Assembly (NCBI GenBank): GCA_018136815.1
Contig: CM030939.1
Coordinates: 434,001 to 498,000 of the forward strand
Source: Isochrysis galbana
Taxonomy: Eukaryota; Haptophyta; Isochrysidales; Isochrysidaceae
Direction of reading: 5' to 3'
DNA length: 64,000 nucleotides
Each line of letters opens with the position of its first letter. Position 1 is the stretch's first letter. Of this stretch, positions 30,138-40,403 are shown piece by piece. The notes under the pieces are model-generated. The model worked only from the letters and a program-made list of their open reading frames with translations, was not told the DNA's origin and did not search any database. Made by a program: the position numbers and the translations under genes.

Positions 30138-30638
30138 CTCGGCGCGGGGGGAGACCTCGTGTTCACTTAAGTGCTAAAGGTTTTCTAACTCTGGCGCGAG
30201 ACGGCGGGTGGCGGGCGCGCTGCCCACCTGCCCGCCTCTGCAGGCCTGAAGTCTGAAGGGGCGACGATGATGTGCACTGTTGGCTGGCTGCACGGGAGGC
30301 TGCTGGAGGCAGACGGGCAGACTTGGGAGGCCTAGGAGGGCCACCCTTATACGACAGAAGCGTTTGTCGGCAAGCAGGGTGGCAGGGAGAAGCAGTGGTG
30401 CACGCGCACAGGATCACAGTGCACAGTGTGAGAAAAAGTCCCACTGGGGGACAATAAGAAAAAACTGGGCTCAAGCAGACAAGTCCCCGGCACCCGGGGA
30501 GACAGCCGCGAGAGGCGAGGCCGGAGAGGAGAATTCTCTCGGGGGAGGATTAGAGAGGGTGAGGGCCTGGCGAAACAACTGTAATTCGGCGACCGGGAAC
30601 GGGAAACATAAGTTCTCTGTCGTTCACCGACAAATGAT
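30138..30638. promoter_or_regulatory. Upstream region of the UBX gene
   Basis: Promoter and 5' UTR of the gene starting at 30137 are expected here. Small frames on both strands show no domain. No promoter motif is recognised. Confidence 0.3.
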
Positions 30639-31121
30639 TTGACAACTCTACGATCGTCAGCACCTCCGAAGTGGTCTCCCTCGCCGCGCCTGCCGCCAGC
30701 TTCGCCCCTTCCTCATTGCCCTCAGGCCCTATGGGCCATCCCAATTCGTCATTATGCCACCCAGCTCTTCACTAGCCTTCTACCTGCGCTAGCCGGAGCG
30801 CCCCTCCCTCCACACTCAGACAGCCCCCCACGCCAGGATCCTGTATTGGTCTCGCAGGCAAGGGGGCCTAATGGGAGGGTGAGGAGCAACTCCTCAGAGA
30901 GGAGGAGCTGTGGGGAAGGAGATGTCTGAGTGGCGGCGCTATACCCTTGCACTAGGCATGGGCAGCGACGCCGCCTCAAGACATGTCCTCCCTCTTGTCT
31001 TGAGTCGAAATTTTTGGTGCTTGATGCGAGAATTTTAAAAGGTTTTTTTTTGAGGCTCGGGAGCGGTCGCGGCACGCTCCATAGTTCAAACTATAACAAT
31101 AGTTTTTGACAACTCTACGAT
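30639..31121 (-). mobile_element. TSD-flanked composite retroelement insertion
   Basis: TTGACAACTCTACGAT (16 bp) occurs at 30639-30654 and 31106-31121 and brackets about 451 bp. The right edge is the minus-strand hairpin (AACTAT-TGTT-ATAGTT, 31104-31089) followed by an ATGGAGCG start, so insertion again ends at the hairpin. Inside is a plus-strand 3' end (GAATTTTAAAAGG plus T8-9 at about 31030-31050) and a repeat shared with 16280-16400. The left edge has no oligo(T). Confidence 0.65.
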
Positions 31122-31675
31122 AGATAGATTTATTCTCATAAAAATATCATTAAATTATGTTACGAATGGTGCCCCCAGCGCCCTTTCAAACATGCCACAG
31201 ACACTAGAAATCAGGCTCTAGACGCGCACATATGGACTGCCTGCGCGTCGCCATGCGGCGCACAGACAGTCCATACACATATCTTACGAATACACACGCG
31301 CACTGCCCCCCCAATTCGACCCCTTCGAGCCCTGTAGCCGATCTGCTGACCAGCCCTCCCCAACGGCAGGGGAGGAGTGGAGAGAGAGGGGGGCTCGTGC
31401 CCCCCCGCCCCCCCATGGGCGAACCAAGTATAAACTTAATTGACCTATGCCGGCGAAGGTGAGCTGCAAGTCGGCCTCGCCACGTTGCCTGACGTCACGG
31501 CTGGCATTGCCGCCAATAATACCGTCGAGGTGGCTTGGTTCACCCGTAAGGCAAAGGCGCATGCATGACGAATTGGGATGGCCCATAGGGCCTGAGGGCA
31601 ATGAGGAAGGGGCCATGCCGGCGGCAGGCGCGGCGGAGGAGACGAGTTCGGAGGTGCTGACGGGCTGAAGCCCGT
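31122..31675 (-). repeat. Family-X fragment and flanking repeats
   Basis: A hairpin (AACCAAGTATAAACTTAATT, 31422-31441) is followed on the minus strand by CGCCC-ATGG and a Pro/Leu-rich frame similar to that in 13394-13704. 31566-31675 matches 16280-16390. No gene is supported. Confidence 0.5.
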
Positions 31676-32385
31676 CAGCAGAGGAAGGCGGGCAGGCGGG
31701 CTTGAGCGAGGGCGAGGACGGCGGCGAAAGCGACATTGAGCGAGCGGCGAGAGGCGAGGGTGAGTGAGAGGAGGGCTGTGGTGGCAGGGGCTGGCGAGGC
31801 GAGGCGAGGTTGTAGGGTATGAGTGTTACGAGAGCGAGAACGACGAGAGCGAGAGCGACGAATGACGACTAACGACAGGTCGACGGACAGAGACACCCAG
31901 GAAAACACCCCGACTCTCGCCCCACGACTTTCTCACGTAACTCGACTGAAATCAAACCCAAACACTCCGGCCAGACAACGACGGACGACGATCAGAAGGC
32001 GATCTGTCGGCGATCCCGTCTGGAAGGCGTCAGCAGAGGAAGGCGGGCAGGCGGGCTTGAGCGAGGGCGAGGACGGCGGCGAAAGCGACATTGAGCGAGC
32101 GGCGAGAGGCGAGGGTGAGTGAGAGGAGGGCTGTGGTGGCAGGGGCTGGCGAGGCGAGGCGAGGTTGTAGGGTATGAGTGTTACGAGAGCGAGAACGACG
32201 AGAGCGAGAGCGACGAATGACGACTAACGACAGGTCGACGGACAGAGACACCCAGGAAAACACCCCGACTCTCGCCCCACGACTTTCTCACGTAACTCGA
32301 CTGAAATCAAACCCAAACACTCCGGCCAGGCAACGACGGACGACGATCAGAAGGCGATCTGTCGGCGATCCCGTCTGGAAGGGGA
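31676..32385 (-). repeat. Two-copy 355-bp tandem duplication
   Basis: 31676-32030 and 32031-32385 are nearly identical head-to-tail copies, with a few single-base differences (for example GGCCAGACAACG versus GGCCAGGCAACG). Each contains the same ORF-like stretch on both strands and begins at CAGCAGAGGAAGGCGGGCAG. The unit overlaps sequence shared with 16390-16600. Confidence 0.85.
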
Positions 32386-32743
32386 ATCGCACCATAACGG
32401 AAACGAGGGGCAATCCTGCCGCGCAGGATTCCAAGAGACCTACCGAATAAGACGAAAGGAGTGCGATGTGCCTAAGGGGGAGATGCGAAGAGGTCGCAAA
32501 TTAAACCTGATTGCCCCCAGAAGCAGATAAAGAACCGCAGGGGAGATAGCAAATTAAACCTATCTGCGAGGCGCCTGGGAGGAAGAAAGGTAGGGAAACT
32601 TCCCTTCTCTTTCGAGAGAAAGAGAGAGGGCGCTCCACAACCCACGATCCCATGCATCCAAGCGAAGCTTTTGACCGAGAACGAGAACGAGAGAATTATA
32701 ACGATAAATACCGAACGACGAAGAGAAGAGCGAAGCCTAACGA
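32386..32743. other. Spacer upstream of an acidic/Gly-rich frame
   Basis: No gene is supported. GCAAATTAAACCT occurs twice (32497, 32549), next to AGAAAGAGAG runs. Confidence 0.35.
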
Positions 32744-33568
32744 GTGTCGATTCGCGAATGCGATTATGCATGGCCCACGCAGAGTGTTGCCTTCAAGGTT
32801 TGCATCGGAGGCCACGATCGACATCGTCGTCCATTGGTGTTCAAGTCCACCGAGGCTCTGAAAGACTTCCTTCCCGTGGCAGTGGACGTGTCGGAGACGA
32901 GCTCACCTAACGCGCCGAAGATCACGAAGCACGGGCGTGACGCCCTCTTCTTGTACGTGGCTGCCGAGGAGCCGGAGCTGATGGTGCAGCCCCCTGCTAT
33001 CAGGCGGCGCGGCGGCCGTGTCAGCAACGACGGCAATGATAGCAGTGACAACGAGGAAGAGGGGAGCGATATTGAGGAGGTGGAGGAATGCAGCGATGAG
33101 GCCAGCGAGGCCAGCGAGGCTAGTAAGACAGAGGAGGAAGATTTGCAGACTAACACCGCTCGCTCGAGCAGGCCCAACGCCGCTCGCGGCGTAGCGGGTT
33201 GCGGCGGCGACGGGCACAGCGCCGCGGGTCGCGGCGGCGGTCATAATAGAGGTCGCCGCAGCGGTCGCCGCAGCGGCGACGGGAGTGGCGGCGGGAGCTG
33301 TCGCGGCGGCGGGAGCTGTCGCGGCGGCGGGATCTGTGGCGGCGGTGGGCCTGCTGCTATGTGCCATTGTAGCGATGAGGATAGCTCCGACTCCGGTGCG
33401 ATGATCCGCACTCAGGAAGTGGAAATCGCGCTACGCCTGGGAGAGCAAGCCGAGAATGATCGGGCAAAGCGGGCGAGGACGCGTGCGGCTCGGCTGGCTG
33501 CGCGTGAGGAGCGACGCGGCAGCCGCGAGCAAGGATCGGAGAAGCGCCGGCGCTCCGCACGCTCCTAG
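32744..33568 (+). CDS. Uncharacterised acidic then Gly/Arg-rich frame
   Basis: An open frame of about 270 codons ends at TAG 33568, with no ATG near its 5' end. A plausible splice acceptor (CCCACGCAG) lies at about 32770-32780, so this may be the last exon of a longer gene. The first part is of normal composition (FKSTEALKDFLPVAVDVSET and KITKHGRDALFLYVAAEEPE). An acidic Asp/Glu/Ser run, a Gly/Arg/Ser-rich repeat (SCRGGG units) and a basic Arg-rich tail (RAKRARTRAARLAAREERR) follow. I recognise no family. It could be a nuclear or RNA-associated host protein, or an ORF of a mobile element. Confidence 0.35.
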   Translation: MSIRECDYAWPTQSVAFKVCIGGHDRHRRPLVFKSTEALKDFLPVAVDVSETSSPNAPKITKHGRDALFLYVAAEEPELMVQPPAIRRRGGRVSNDGNDSSDNEEEGSDIEEVEECSDEASEASEASKTEEEDLQTNTARSSRPNAARGVAGCGGDGHSAAGRGGGHNRGRRSGRRSGDGSGGGSCRGGGSCRGGGICGGGGPAAMCHCSDEDSSDSGAMIRTQEVEIALRLGEQAENDRAKRARTRAARLAAREERRGSREQGSEKRRRSARS

Positions 33569-34606
33569 TGCCCCAGCACGTTCGCTTTCGTGGTGGTGTG
33601 CGGCGGCTCCGGCGCAGCGGGAACGTAGAACGTAGCTAGCTAGCATGGCGGCGGTAGTAAGTCGGTTGTAGGTGGTTGTGTCGACCTGGGCTTGCTGTAG
33701 TTGATTGAAGTCTTGCAGCTGGTGCTTTCTAGTACCCAGATTAGCGAATGGACGGTGTTTCCCACTTCTTGACATGGTCGATGCCATTGTGCACTTTGCG
33801 CCCGTTCCGAGATCATAAAATGTGGTTTATGATCTCCGGCTGAGGCTCGTTCTTAAGCGTCAAGTGTAGCGGCGATGGCGCTCTGCCTCGCACAAGCCGC
33901 GGTGGTTGCCTCGATTCCGCGGTGGTGGTCTGCCTCGAATGGGCACCACCGCGATATGAGTCACATTTGTTGGTAGTAAAGGCATAAACTTAGTGGCATG
34001 AAGCATAAAGCGCGCAAATAGTATTAATAAGTAGTCGTAAAATAGCTAAGGTACAAATGGGATCCTCGGCCTTGCGCTTTGACAGGCGACGGAGCAGATG
34101 GTAGTGTAAGATGGTCAAACTATTGCAACAACGCCGGGTGCGAACGACGAACGCATAGATAGCATACGAGCGCAGTGCAAGACCACGCCAATAGCTATCT
34201 TTCACGAGCATGCGCATCACTATGTCTAGAAAAAATACCCTGCTTCCCACCTCGAAGAAGTGGAGCTCCCCAAATTTGTGGCATCATTGTGCACGGATTC
34301 CACCTCGATTCCGTAGTTGCCACCTTCGCTCGGTAAAGTTGTCCAGTATTCATCAATATCAACCTGAATAAGGCAAGATTCGCAGTCGAAGTAAGGAGTT
34401 AAAGGCCTAGGCCTTTCGAGCTCTGCCTCTCACGATATTCCGGCACCATCGGCCGTACATTGCGAGCCCTAGAAAAGTCTTCCCCACAGCCTTAACCCCT
34501 AAGAGTCGCTTGGTCGTCTCGCTGTCCGCTGTCCCGCCGTACATGCGCACGGCTCGCGCGGCCTTGAGCCACAGGACTGCCTGATCTGTGCCCAACATAA
34601 ACTTGA
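33569..34606. other. Spacer between the acidic frame and the Yak1-like gene
   Basis: Small inverted and direct words occur (ATCATAAAATGTGGTTTATGAT at 33811-33832 is a near-palindrome; GCGGTGGTTGCCTCGATTCC and GCGGTGGTGGTCTGCCTCGA are neighbours). The minus-strand frames at 33990-34250 and 34407-34598 have no recognised domain. No gene is supported. Confidence 0.4.
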
Positions 34607-37600
34607 TCAGCCGGTGAAAACGTCTTCAAAGCTAAAGCTAGATTCGTGACCCTCGCCTGCGCTACACTTGCTAGTGCCAACATCCTCCCTCTTGTCGCTA
34701 GCCTTTGTCCCGCCATCTTCCTTGGAGATGTCGTCGAGGTGCACTTTATTTACTTGTGGTCGTCGGGCTTGCGACCTTTCGATGTCCGAACGGTCTCCAC
34801 GGCTGCCTCCAGTAGGCGGCCCACCCGAGCGCTCGCCACCTGTATTCACTGCCAACCGCATAGGCGGCGCGGGTCCCGGCCCCTGTTGATAGCCACTATA
34901 CATTTGCCTAAACGGCACGAACGCCTCGGCCGGACCGGGCTGCTCACGAGCCGATTGTTCGCTAAGCTCTAGTCCCGGTCTCGGCGCCCCCGAGGAAGCG
35001 ACTGCGCCATTGTACTCGCCCCAGCACGAGTGGCAGTACAGGCGGCTGTCGCTTTCGTCAATGTGGCCCGTGCGCCACATGTTGCATTGAGCACAGTGGC
35101 CAATGACTTCAGCGGCGATGCCGTTCCCATGGTGCGGTAGCATACTGCGGTCAGGCGGAGACGACGCCAGGTGGATGCCATCCGGCGAGTAGCCGCCGAC
35201 GAAACCACCGATCGATGGCATGCCGCCGCCGTGCTGCACGTTTGGTGGTATGTTGCCCGTGTTCACACCGAAGAAAGTCTGCGGAGCGTGCTGGCTATGC
35301 GACATCGGCACCATCACGGGGATCGCAGGCGACGGTGAATGCGAGCCGCCCGTCCACCCACCATGCACGTGGGACACGATTTGCTGGTGCGGTGGCGGTC
35401 CTTGCTGCCAGCCACCAGGCGAAGCAGTGGAGAGGGCGACGTGGATCGTCTGCATCGAAGGCGGAGAAAGCGACAAAGGAGGCGATGGGAAGTATGCGGG
35501 CGGCGATGTCGACTGCGGTAATGCGTAGAATGAGCCCGGCGGAGAGCCGCCCGTATGGCCGCCCACCATGCCCACCGGCAGTGTGATCCGCTGCATGGGT
35601 GAGGAGCGCGCAGGCATTAGCCTTGGCGATGCCTGCGGCGACTGCTGAGGAGATGAGCCATGGTTTGCCCCGCTACGCATACTGCATCGCTTCGGATGCT
35701 TATCGCGATTGCCCGGGAACTTTGCCGGGGTCTGTGGTTTCGAGCTACCCGCCGAACTCGAGGCAATCCGAGTGGCCGAACCCGGCGCTTGCGCGGCCGC
35801 CGGCGCAGCATCGGGCACGGCGGCGATAGTCGATCTATCTCGTCCATCGCCCTTGCTGACAGACACTTCTTTGGCCTCGGTTGTCGATGCAGCCTGCGGA
35901 CCCGCAAAGCGGCCAGTGTACTTGGCACCGGTGATGAAAGGGTGCTGGATCGCCTGGCAAGGCCTCCAGCGTGTGGACGGATCGAACTGGAGCAGGCCAA
36001 AGAGAAAAGACAGCATGGCACAGCGTCGCTCCGACTCGGCGTCTGCCTCCTGCACTGTTGCGTGGGGCTTACGAGGAGGGTGGCGTGTGATTAGGTCGGG
36101 AAGCAACTTGTATCGGAAGTATTGCTTGTTGCGGCAAAGCGGCACGCCCATCTCACGCGCGTACTCCTCCTCAGGCTTCAGTCTCCATGTTGAAGGAGGA
36201 GGCTGTAGGACCGAGCCCGCCGAAGCAGCGTTTCGGTCAAGGGTGCGCTTTGCGGAGGTGCCGTCGGCCCCATCAGAGATGGCACAGCTGGTGACCGCCG
36301 TGGGAGCACCACTATTGACTTCATCGCGGAAGGTGCTGGCAGCACGCATCGGCTCAAAGAACTTTCTCGCCAGCGAGCATCGCGAGAGGAAGGAGTCGGA
36401 GGGCACGCCGAGCATCTCCACGACACGAAGGAGCTGGGGTGGGTGGGTGGATGGGTGAGGGCATTGGACTAAGGGTGGACGGGACGCTGGCAGGGAGAGC
36501 GCACAACCGTCCAGGGCCGAACCCGAACGGAGTGCTAGCTGGGCTAACATACTTGGTTGTACTCCGACTCGCCGGGGAACAGCGGCAGACCAAGAAAAAA
36601 CTCGCCCACAATACAGCCGAGAGACCAGGTGTCAACCTCAACGCCATACGGGTGGCCCAAAAGCACCTCGGGCGAGCGATAGAAGCGCGACTGGATGTAG
36701 GTAGATGTGGGTCTTTGCGCGGCGTAGCATGCTGATCCGAAGTCGATGATCTTGATGGTTGGGGACTGCAGGTTGCGTAGCAGGATGTTCTCGGGTTTCA
36801 GGTCGCAGTGCATGATTCCTTCACGCCGCAGCAGGACAAGGGCCTGAAGCAGCTGCTTGGCAAAGAAGCGCACGAGCGAGATGGACAGGCCACGGCACCC
36901 GTTCTGCTGCAGAAGCTGCAAGAGGTTTACACCGAGGGCCTCAAAGACGAGACACGCGTGGTCCTGGTAGTAGAAATGCTGCCGCAGCTGGACGATGAGG
37001 GCGCGCGCATCCTTGCCGCCCTCGCTCTTGGAGCCAGACGGGTCATCCTCACAATTATCGGGGATGCGGAACCGATTGAGGATTTTGACCTCCATCTCGG
37101 CCTGCTTGCTAAGCGCCCGGCGGTTGCGGATCACCTTGAGCGCGAAGCACTCGTCGGAGTGTGAGGGGCGCACCTTGAAGACCTGCGCGCAGATTTGTAA
37201 GGAGGGAGTCACGCGCTGGTACAGAAGCCCCCTTGCGTGCGTGAGGCCAAGGGCGGGGGGTGGGGGGGAGGGATTGGGACCGCTGGTGCGGCGTTGGGGT
37301 TCACCTGGCCAAAGGTGCCCTTGCCCAATGCAGAGAGCACCTCAAACTCTTCGCCTGATGGGGCACGGATGACGTCTGACACGGAGACGACAAGATCACC
37401 CAATTCATTGTCGTGCGGACTGCGTGGGGAGACATGTAGCTCAGTCACGCCAGCCCCCCCCCCCCCAACCTCCCCTTCCCCCTTGGCCCCTCTTGTTGGG
37501 GGCTGCAGCAGAGACAACACATTGGGTCGAGCCGGGCGGGTCGTCGGGATGTCCGGTGAGTTGGCACAGCGGACGTGGCGACAAGCGGAAGATGTCGGGT

Positions 37601-37944
37601 GCACATAGGAGCGCGCGGCTTCGCGTTTGAGCCGACCGTCAGCTGAGTACCGGGCATGCCCCCCTCCCCTCCCCCTTCTCTCTGGACAGCACTCACCACT
37701 GAGCCGAGCGTGTCGACGGTTTAGTGAGCAGCCTCCTTGCAGGCGGTGAGGTTGGTCCAGCGGAATGCGACGGGTTCACCAGCGCGCACGTCTCGGCCAG
37801 CTGCACTGAGAGGCGTAAGAGAGGGGAAGGGGCGGCGGAGGCGCGGACCGCCGTCGGAGCCGAGGGCCGAGAGACATAGAGCCCAAAGGCAGAGTGGCGC
37901 TCAGCCTGGCTGAGCGGCTCCCACTTTCCCGACGAGGCGGCCAT
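34607..37944 (-). CDS. Yak1-like DYRK-family protein kinase
   Basis: Four exons join in frame: 37944-37697, 37419-37305, 37182-36553 and 36433-34607, giving about 939 aa. Splicing yields the Yak1-type amino region (RRLLTKPST, then DNELGDLVVSVSDVI), the Gly loop GKGTFGQVFKV and the VAIK-type lysine in ALKVIRN. The catalytic loop is HCDLKPENILL, then DFGSA, the DYRK activation motif YIQSRFYRSPEVLLG, and the CMGC helix WSLGCIVGEFFLGLPLFPG. FYYQDHACLVFEALGVNLLQLL and LSISLVRFFAKQLLQAL match Yak1 more than other DYRKs. The long C-terminal half is Pro/Gly/Ser-rich and holds a Cys4 cluster (CAQCNMWRTGHIDESD, then YCHSCW) not typical of Yak1. Exon 1 may contain one more small intron. Yak1 kinases restrain growth under nutrient stress. 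Confidence 0.85.
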
Positions 37945-38516
37945 GCGCGCGCGAAGTTGGCGGGGAGGGGGAGGGGGGGAAGGAGCGAGGACTTAAGCGT
38001 GAGGAGAGAGGGTGCGAGAGAGGGGTGGGGGGGGGGGGGGGGGAGTCGGCGGCGGCGCGCGCGCGGCCGCAGAGAGCGAGAGTAAGGGTCAGCGGGCGGG
38101 CGACGAGAGGATGACATATCAGAAGAGGAGGAAAGAAGAAAAGGATGTTTAACCTGGTTAACCTGAGTTGTTTTGTAGAGGCTTTTGTTTTCTGAGGGGT
38201 GACGTCGTCGTCGTCGTTGAACCGTCATTGGCTTGTCGCGCTAGCTAGCACTCAATGGTTACTCTGATCTACATTGTTCTACTCACAGCCACTGGGCCCA
38301 AAATGAGTTGGGCTAAACATAGTACCCCCGCCGAGAGCAGTTCGTCTCTCCTCTACGCGCAACTGAGCGCGCGTTCCCCGGATCTCTTCATCCAACACAA
38401 GGTTGGACCAAACACAGAAACCGAACAACTTTTCAAATTAAGTGAGCCGTTCGAATCCCCGAACCCGCTCAAGGGAGCGGATGTTGAGTCCCACGCTTCG
38501 GAATGGGGCCAACGAG
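37945..38516. other. Upstream region of the Yak1-like gene and start of repeats
   Basis: Promoter and 5' UTR are expected at 37945-38150; a G15 tract lies at about 38028-38043. 38235-38330 repeats words from 25690-25800 (CGCTAGCTAGC, CAATGGTTACTCTGATCT). No gene. Confidence 0.4.
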
Positions 38517-38990
38517 CACTGTCCTGTCGCATCCGCGATCGACCTTTTTGTTTTAGAAGTTGTTTGCGTTTCTATGTTCCCTCCTTGCAGGCTAGCCACT
38601 AGTCACCGTCGCAGGGTCCTACATTCGCCCATTCGCCCTCTTTGCCCTCGCCTCCTTTGTCGCCTCCCTTGTCGCCTGCTTGCCCCTCACCTGGCTTACC
38701 TCCTTGCGTGCTCCTCGCGTTTTTAGGCTAAGTCGCGCGTTCAGGTATCGCCGGTGCAAGGAACCGCCCCCATGTGTGACCCTGATTCCCCCTCGGGTGT
38801 TGGCCGTTGGATTATATCGTGGCGCTATCTTATCGTGGCGCTATCTTACTTCGGTCTTCATCAACTCACTTAAGGGTTTTCGAAAGATTCCCTCCTTATT
38901 CTTGTGCGTAACTGTCGCCTCCGTCGGATCGTCCGTCGCCCCGTCGCTCTCTTGTCGGCATTCTCTTCCTTGTTCGGTCCCTGGCAGCAT
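38517..38990 (+). repeat. Dispersed repeat A (copy 2)
   Basis: It is about 90 percent or more identical by eye to 6381-6845, with a small internal duplication (ATCGTGGCGCTATCTT twice, 38815-38845). Interpreted as a Copia LTR or leader. Confidence 0.6.
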
Positions 38991-39082
38991 CCTTCGCCAG
39001 GGCTCGCCCCACCGACGCCACTCTAACTACCCCCCGCACACAACGCCCCACGTCAGAGGGCGGGGTGTGGACTAACGCCACA

Positions 39083-39260
39083 GGAAAAAAAAACCTTTTA
39101 ATATTCTCGCCTCGCACGTGGCATTGGGTCGCATATTCGTAGCCACGCCCATTCCCCTTACACTCCCTCTCTTCCCGCCTTGCGGCAACTCCCCTCGTGC
39201 TCTACTTAGGGGCCCAGGTCCTGCGGGGTTTACGGGTTGGGCGGAGTGCGCCTGCCCTCA
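39083..39260 (-). mobile_element. Family-X 3' end fragment
   Basis: The minus strand ends GCGAGAATATTAAAAGG plus nine T (39085-39095). The body (GTAGCCACGCCCATTCCCC, CCTCGTGCTCTACTTAGGGG) parallels 18870-18955 and 12985-13110. Confidence 0.5.
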
Positions 39261-39427
39261 GCGGTCAGCGGTGCGTGCACGCCTTCCTCCTATGCCGCTG
39301 AGTGACTTGCATATTCTAGATGCTTTTCGGATCTGCGACGCTATCCATGTCGTGACTTTGCTTATGCTATGGCTGCTGACTATCCCGTGTCCTTGTCTTC
39401 GATTGTAGAGGTATGTTTCGCCGCTTT

Positions 39428-40045
39428 AGTGTCGCATTCGCGAGCCTTTGCAGGCTATTTCGCTATTTTCCGCTCTACCTACCGTTATAACCGCGATGGT
39501 AAGTCATCAATCGTCGTTCTTATGTCTATCTCTACGTCTACAACGTCTCCACGCTTCTATCAATCACTACACTTCATTCAATGTTGGTCTACCATTATAC
39601 CCACGTGGCCAAGCAGCTTCTACAGGCTTCTTTCTACTCGGAATATGAATATGCTCTAGCTCTGGACTGATCACCCAGGCATGGAGATCAAGGGAGTAGT
39701 AAGCACATGTCGATGAAGACCAAGGAAGTAGCGAGCATCTTGCTTGCTAAAGTACACCCTCAAGAACCTCAAGCGTCTAGACTCTGTAAGTCTAACACCT
39801 CTGTAAGCTTCTAGACTTTTTAAGTCTACCAGCTACTCCATGGCTAAGCTACGAAAAGCTATAGGTAAAGTGCACGCCGCTGTGCTCGCGTTGAGACGCT
39901 ATTCGCCGATGAATCTTGTAGGATCTTCACTAAGCATGGATGAATCCCTTTCGCGCCTTTTCTGTGTGCAATCCTTCTCTAGGACGACGAGACGACGAGT
40001 TCTCTTCTGGCCAATTGGTTCCTTCTTTGCTCTCTCTGTTGACCC
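39428..40045 (+). repeat. Dispersed repeat B (uninterrupted copy)
   Basis: About 600 bp match 50878-51249 plus 52168-52315, where a 0.9-kb insertion splits the second copy. Parts match 25803-25860 and, inverted, 26745-26962. It contains the frame MAKLRKAIGKVHAAVLALRR. The nature of the parent element is unknown. Confidence 0.65.
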
Positions 40046-40303
40046 ACCGTGGCTTTCGCTCCCGTGTTTATTACGTGTTGCCCTTGTTTATGTTAGAAAA
40101 AGGTGTGGCGTGTCTTCGTACGCATCCAGCAACCGTCGCAGCGCTCTGCGATCGAAGCCGTACCGTGACCCCTCGTACCCTTGAGCCCCTACTGAGTTGT
40201 GTGTGGTCTCTCGCTAGAAATCACCGCCCGCGGCGGGGGGCCCGAAGGAGAGGAGGGGAGCGCCGGCGCGCTCCATGGCAACCAAGTATAAACTTAGTTG
40301 ACT
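40046..40303 (-). repeat. Family-X 5' end with hairpin
   Basis: The hairpin AACCAAGTATAAACTTAGTT lies at 40280-40299; on the minus strand it is followed by GCCATGGAGCGCGCC, the shared element start. The rest is short fragmentary sequence without a gene. Confidence 0.5.
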
Positions 40304-40403
40304 AACGCCACAGGATGTGCCTATTGCGCATTCCGCCCTGCGCCACCGGACACCGACACAGGTCGCCCCGACCACCCAGACAACTGGCGCTATGGCGCCG
40401 ATC

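Noticed and set aside
34407..34598. Additional 3' exon of the Yak1-like gene
   Set aside because: The preceding exon ends in its own stop at 34607 and no splice pair in phase was found.
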